Assembly (NCBI GenBank): GCA_027563935.2
Contig: CM050446.2
Span: 123,024,499-123,088,498, forward strand
Length of the DNA stretch: 64,000 nucleotides
Direction of reading: 5' to 3'
From: Costus lasius
Taxonomy: Eukaryota; Streptophyta; Magnoliopsida; Zingiberales; Costaceae
Part shown: positions 58,370 to 64,000 of the stretch, one piece after another
Position numbering within the stretch: position 1 is the stretch's first letter
Layout: each line of letters begins with the position of its first letter
The notes under the pieces: generated by a model
What the model was told of the DNA's origin: nothing
Seen by the model: only the letters and a program-made list of their open reading frames with translations
The model's database searches: none
Position numbers and translations under genes: made by a program

Positions 58370-60889
58370 TTAGCTCTCCAGACTGGGATCAGAGTCCGAC
58401 TGCTTCTGCAAACTCATTCCATTGTTCATTCTTGCACGAGCTTCTGCAAACATCCGCTGCTGCTCCGCCACAGCTTCTTCCTCCGTCATCTCTATACCGC
58501 TGCCCCCAAATTTACTACCTTTAGGCGAGTCCTGCTCATCATAAATAATAGCAGATGTGGGTATGAATATTTTGAAAGGCGAGTGCAGCGCAAAAAAAAA
58601 AGCAATAAGAAAATAAACTAGGAACGTACCAAGGTGTCAAGCTTATGCTGCTCGTACGCAGCATAAACCTCCTCGATGTATTCACCGAAGCCGAGAACCT
58701 GGGGTCACATAGGAATAAATTAGAAGACGAAAAGAGCGAGGTTGGGAAGGTCATAAAATTTTGGGATGAAAGTGTCAACTTCATTAGAAGATACAATAAT
58801 ATAATATCATACCGTGAGAATAGAATGAGGAAGAAAAAGAGGGATAGACATGTATACTTGTGAAGAGAAAGAAATCTCCTTGTAATGTTCTTCGTATGTC
58901 TGGACGTTGTAGAATTTTCTCGTCTCCCATCTTAAAAGAGGCATCCCTTTTTATATCATTCTATTTGCTATTTTCTGTTCACACCACCTTCTCAAAATAT
59001 ACTTTTTTATATTTTTTGTTTTCTTTTTCTCCAAGGCTAGCATGTTAGAAGGTTTCTCTTTTTTTTTTTTTCCTTTTCACATTTAGCTGCCACACCTCTT
59101 GTGTAAAAACCTCTTTCTTTTTTATATTTTATTTCCTTCTCTCTAAATTTTTCCTCTCTAATTTTGGCGCATCTATTTTACTATTCCTCTCCACCATGTC
59201 TTGGCACTAACATAATTCAAAAATATAGCTCATATCTCAATACAGAAATTTAACATAACAAGCGAATCAGTGAAAGATACTTTCATTGTTGTTGTTTATA
59301 GGCTTATAGTAACGTGCTCGGGCATTCATTAGGTTCGAAGAGACCTAATTAATCAAGCTAGTAAAGAAGGCTAAAAAAAAGAACTGGAGAAAATCAAGTA
59401 TAAAAAAGGGAAAAAAATTGCGACATAAATGCTAGAACTGAGAAGTAAGAATAATTAACCACCTCCAAAGCCTTGAGCACATGCTCTGGTGCAATTGTCC
59501 TTTTGTCCTCTCGAGCACATACTTCATTGGACTCAGAGGATACCAGGTTGATAAACTCTGGCAATTTTAAGAAATAAAAGCTAATCAGTAGAACTGAAGT
59601 TGAAAAAAAGACTAATTAAGTTATACGACATAAAGCATGCATATACAAATCCACTAAATTTTAAGACGAACTGAAATCAACTAAAAAAAACAGAAACAAA
59701 AAACGCTAACTTCAGACTTCCTTGCGTTAGATTTATTCCAATAAAACATAAATTCTAGTGGGAAGATCAACATTTTACATGTGAAGCACTTGCAAACTTC
59801 ATCCAACGTTTGGTCAGGACCTAAAAAAGGAAGACAAGTGCACTGGATCAGTCTAAAAGAAGGCTGCTTAAAACTTGAAAGTGATCCTCTCCCGTTCATG
59901 TATTATATATATAAAATATCCTAACATCCCACCAATGGTTCAAAGAAACAAAACCTAAAACTCAGCTATACCTGAAACAATCATACTTGAGATTAGTACT
60001 ATAATGAAGGATTAAATTTCACTTGCTCTAGTGATTCATAACCGATTCCTTGAACAGGCTAACCTATATTGTGGAACACGGCCAGGCATAGAAGAGTACA
60101 GATAGTAGACCTCATGTGAACCCAATGTAGCTTGCCTTCAATGCTTAAGCCGACAAAAAGCACACCTCAACCATGTTATTAGCCTAACATATGTTCAACT
60201 TATGGAATCTGTCTACAAAAATTTGCTTATATTTTTGATGTTTTAAGAAAACTTGATTAGAAAGAAAAGTTCCAGGCCGAATGACAACAGCAGGCATGTC
60301 AAAGCGTACCTTTAAGAGCATAATCTGTTAGTATAGTTGGAGATAATAGCAAATCAATAGACAATTCGCATAGTTTCACTAAAAAAATATACTAATTATT
60401 GATTACTGTGTGCATATGTTTAACAGAAGTAAATAGCTTCAGTCCTCTAGACACTTGCTATACATCTAATAACAATTACCCTTAAATGATTTTTTTACTT
60501 TCTGAAAATATTTGAGGTTTTAGTTTTTGTAACAATTCATTAACACACAGAAAAACAAAATTTAACACCAATCTACTCCCACACAACTACCTTTATCAGA
60601 TCAAAAGTCAGACAATTTTCTGTTGTCTCAGAACCGACACAGGAAAAATTGATCTAGATTCTAGCATACAATTAGAACTATCAAGGGCGAGAATAATTTT
60701 GAACTCACCTACTGAAAACCTACCATAATTAACAAATTTTGTCTTGATTAACCAAGAACTAAAACTAGTAGCAAATATAGATTTTTAGATTCCAATTACC
60801 TACACAGCACTCCACAAGAAGATCTTGAGTATCTCTAGCAACACGAACATCAGGTGGTAACATCTCCTTTATAATCTTAAACATAGTTG
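58370..60889 (-). CDS. DR1: Dr1 / NC2-beta (NF-YB12/13-like) transcription repressor, first exon not in window
   Basis: NC2-beta pairs with NC2-alpha through a histone fold and binds TBP on promoters in the nucleus, blocking TFIIA and TFIIB entry. Exons on the minus strand: 60889-60800 (TMFKIIKEMLPPDVRVARDT, QDLLVECCV), 59557-59463 (EFINLVSSESNEVCAREDKR, TIAPEHVLKALE), 58698-58630 (VLGFGEYIEEVYAAYEQHKL) and 58531-58370 (DSPKGSKFGG...EEEAVAEQQRMFAEARARMN, stop TAA at 58370). GT-AG borders and phases fit throughout, giving 137 complete residues. The histone fold and the C-terminal EQQRMFAEARARM segment are family hallmarks. The missing start exon (about 18 codons in relatives, normally ending LPKA) should lie right of 60889, and I could not find it up to 64000. 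Relatives have MTKIIKEM where this one has MFKIIKEM. Confidence 0.92.
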
Positions 60890-63800
60890 CTGAAAAGAAG
60901 CCACAATGCTCAATTAGAACGTGGCAATAAAACAATAGAATTTTTTTAATAAGAAGGTTTGCCATAAGATAGAATGTAAGGAAAAACTGTTGAAATGTTT
61001 GTAAAATATTATTTCTTATAACCCCCTCTATATGCATCTTTGTCAAATTCCCAGTCGAGTAATCTTTGCTTGAATAAAGCAAGCAAACTTTAAATAAGCG
61101 CATGTCGTAGGCAAGACCTAGAATGCTTCTTGTTTAGCGAGTTTAAATTTCAGTATGAGGTACAGGAAAATAAAAGGAAACTAAACAATAAGTTCATGTA
61201 TCAATCATTTAAATGTAGCCTACAACATATCAACTTACTATCTTAAAAGCAAAGGCTTATATTTTCCTTCACAAAAAAAAGAAAAATGTTACAATGTAAC
61301 AACATAAAAGCAGACAACAATTCGTTAACTTTTCACACTTCAAAATGAAAAAGGCGTATCTGCATGATAAGGCTAGTTCTTCATCACAGCCAATTTCTTT
61401 TTAATTACAGTGTTAAAAGTTACAGGACCATTCTACATATCAGACGCTATAAGTGAGATTCAAACATCTGACATCAAGCAATTAGTCCAGATTCACCATC
61501 TGGTGCACTAAATCTCAGATAAAAATTCAGTAACATGAACAAATAGAGAGTTCGGTTTCTTAGCAAAGTACAATATCATATCTATAATGTATGCACCTAA
61601 AAGATTTGCAACTAAGATAATAATGAAAATAACCAGATTAATCTTCTATCTTGTCAACGTATGGATTTTATTTTCCTATTTAATATTTATTAGGTGGTTT
61701 CCATTGCAAATATTTTTTTTTTCAATTAGTGTCTTTTCTCTCACCTTTCTAAGCAACCAAAACTCCGAGGAAACTGTTCCCGTTCTATTCTTACATTATT
61801 TATAAAAACCTTTGATTACTTATTCCCCCAACGATAGTACTCCGGCAGAAGAGAGCCAGGACCTGGAGCATCTTTTATTAAAGGCAGAGATCTTTTTCAC
61901 TGTTTATTTTCTCCTCGTTCTTGATTTCTATTGTTTGATTAATATAACTATGTGGGTAATTTTCATATACTCTTTTATATCCACATCTATGTTTCATTGC
62001 TTCAAATTTGGTTATATACTTATATGCAATGATTAAGCTTTCACTCTTCCTTATTCTGAATCTGTGCTCATCAATAAGCTGTTTATAAGAATGATGGCTA
62101 GATTTAGTTGTCAAATAGCTATGTATCTTATTAACTAGAGGTAAAAAGTTATAACTCATGCTCATGCTTGAAAGAGTAGTAATTTAAGGATAATTTCAGT
62201 TGGAAAAATATGAATGCGGGAAAAGATTATATGATGAATTATGAGAAGCCATCTCTCTATGGGCCTGTGGCAAAACCACTCATATGTCAACACTACCCAT
62301 ATATCTTCTATAGAATTTAAAATTTTGCTAACTTCTATGATGTTACACTATTATGTTTATCTACGGCAATTTATTTAAAATTTTTACTATCATTGTACTC
62401 TTGCCTCTATATATAGAGACTAGATGCAATTGATGTGGATCAAATTTGTGTTATCCAAGATTAGACTCAAGGTCGGTTTGTTCCTTTGGTCAAGATGGAT
62501 CCAAATGCTGGGTTGAGATCGTCTTCCTCCCTAAAAGGGGTTTAGCCACAATCTTCATTAGCTATTGACAATCGCACAAATGATATTGCACACAGAGAGA
62601 CCCAGCATTTCATCTTAGCATCGGCCCTGTGAAGCATAAGTCAACAGGTGATTATTGAATGAAAATATAATTTACAGTAGAACATGAGAGTTTATGGGAC
62701 TATGTTATTGTTACAATAAACACTTGTGGCAACATTTGATGTTATAACTACAAGCTTAAATGAGCATTAAAGACATCTAACTACTATGACACAAAGGATG
62801 GTTGTAGTCGTCAGTGTAACTTTTATCATTCAAGAACTTTGAGAGATCCAAGCGCTCGAAAGTTGATGTTTTTAGGCTTTGATCCCTTGAATATCATACA
62901 AGAAATCTAATAAATAAGTTGTGATAATTGGGCACTGTTCGAGTGATCCTATCAGAAATTTGGTAACACTCAGTCACATCTGGGATACTCAGCAACCCAG
63001 CAGAAAGTTAAGCTCATGAAGGTTTGAATCAGAGTTTTAAAGTCATAGAATGCTAATCAAAACTAAAAATGAGAAAAAGACAGTTTTGAGTGTTTAGAGC
63101 TTGAGTGAGTTAGGGTAAATTGAGAATGAAAATGGGTTTATAAAGATGAGAGAGCAATCCCCACCCAAAAAATGGCTATATAGCTGATTGAAACATTGCC
63201 GGTACAATAATTGAGCTGTGTAGTGGCACGATTCATTTCAAGTGGGTGCCACACATAGCATAGACCACCCCAATTTTGAGCTGATCTGTGTATCGGTCCT
63301 ATACCTTGAACCAATACAAACTAACCATAGTAGGCATTTGCCAAAATGTTAGCCTTGTTATCTTGTATAACATCATGCTTGGAAATTATTGAAAAATCAC
63401 CGCGACTGTCAAAGCATTCGCTGCAGCAATATTTCCAAAGATGGAGGTGCCACCGAGTTAAAACAATATCTCATTGGCGGCTATCTCATCAATTCAAAAT
63501 ACCTGAGGATGTCCTGGGAGAACTGCAAAGCAAGATGTGAAAATTTAGAATGCTTTTGCAGAGAAGCAACCATCATCATGGTGCGTGAATCGTATGCTTA
63601 GTGGTAGGGCTATGGAGATGAAATCGTTGAAAATATTGAGATGGAGGCTATTAGTTGAATTTCAAAGCTTCGCCTTCAAGGAGGGCCTTCTATACACTTA
63701 AAACATCCTCAATTTTAGACTGGTAGTAGGAGTAGCATCAATAAATGAAAGTGCAACAAGATCAACATCAGTCGAGTATCAAAAGAGTCAATGTGTAAAG

Positions 63801-64000
63801 GCATTAAAAGTCGTACAACCCCTACAATTTGATTTCATAGCCTTGGCTTGGATTGAGTCAACGAAGTGAAGACCTAGCATAGTTGATAGGGTGTTCCCAT
63901 CACAAGCAATAAGACAGACTCGAATAGACAATACTTGAAGAAAAAAGCTTATATTGGTCGAGCAATTTCAAAGTGATTTCATTTCATCCATATTCCTTTT
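60890..64000. other. Presumed Dr1 intron 1, no exon found
   Basis: AT-rich DNA with only short, unsupported open frames. I searched the minus strand for a short first exon encoding MDPMDIV-like sequence and did not see one, so either the intron is longer than 3.1 kb or the N-terminus is atypical. Confidence 0.45.

Noticed and set aside
61587..62036. Short hydrophobic open frames of 72-74 codons
   Set aside because: AT-rich DNA gives Phe/Leu/Ile-rich frames by chance. There are no family motifs or splice-consistent extensions.

Overview
The window is nuclear DNA of a flowering plant. It carries three conserved plant genes with GT-AG introns, and transposable elements (TEs) make up close to half of the 64 kb. 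CpG-rich LTRs next to very AT-rich introns, and the retrotransposon types present, make me lean towards a non-grass monocot, but that is only an inference. I see no prokaryotic, organellar or CRISPR features.

Genes. (1) 1807-17937, minus strand: DCP5, the LSm14/RAP55-type mRNA decapping factor. Five exons are present, running from the start codon to the first RGG box; the FDF and TFG exons lie beyond the left edge. (2) 28363-44862, plus strand: a complete 20-exon bacterial-type phosphoenolpyruvate carboxylase gene (PPC4 class), with a predicted product of 1068 residues ending in RNTG. (3) 58370-60889, minus strand: Dr1/NC2-beta, a histone-fold TBP-binding repressor. Four exons are seen; the first exon is missing and probably lies beyond position 64000. 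DCP5 and PPC4 are divergent, with about 10 kb of TE-filled DNA between their promoters.

Mobile DNA, left to right: a 199-bp hAT-type MITE (447-645). A 9-kb Ty3/gypsy chromovirus (4889-13917, TSD CAATC) sits inside a 13.4-kb DCP5 intron and is itself split by a 3.6-kb hAT transposon (9722-13322, TSD GTAACACC). A long-inverted-repeat MITE (18274-18670) lies upstream of DCP5. A head-to-head, partly palindromic LTR composite with a gag-only core covers 19082-23301. Two solo LTRs follow (24573-26215 and 26544-27855), the second only 0.5 kb upstream of the PPC4 start codon. A PIF/Harbinger-like element (30268-31467) lies in PPC4 intron 4. A complete gag-only LTR element (46191-49723, TSD TTAGG) and a second, rearranged gag-only element (50025-57341, TSD CTTAT) are both inserted into an older 225-bp tandem repeat. 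The second element carries four different tandem arrays between its gag and its 3' LTR.

The most notable theme is that three separate non-autonomous gag-only elements of different LTR families share one gag type. All have an N-terminal coiled-coil region and a shortened zinc knuckle, C-x2-C-x-G-P-H-x4-C, and none carries a recognisable pol gene. The only pol in the window belongs to the chromovirus, whose gag is different and whose reading frame is broken in many places.
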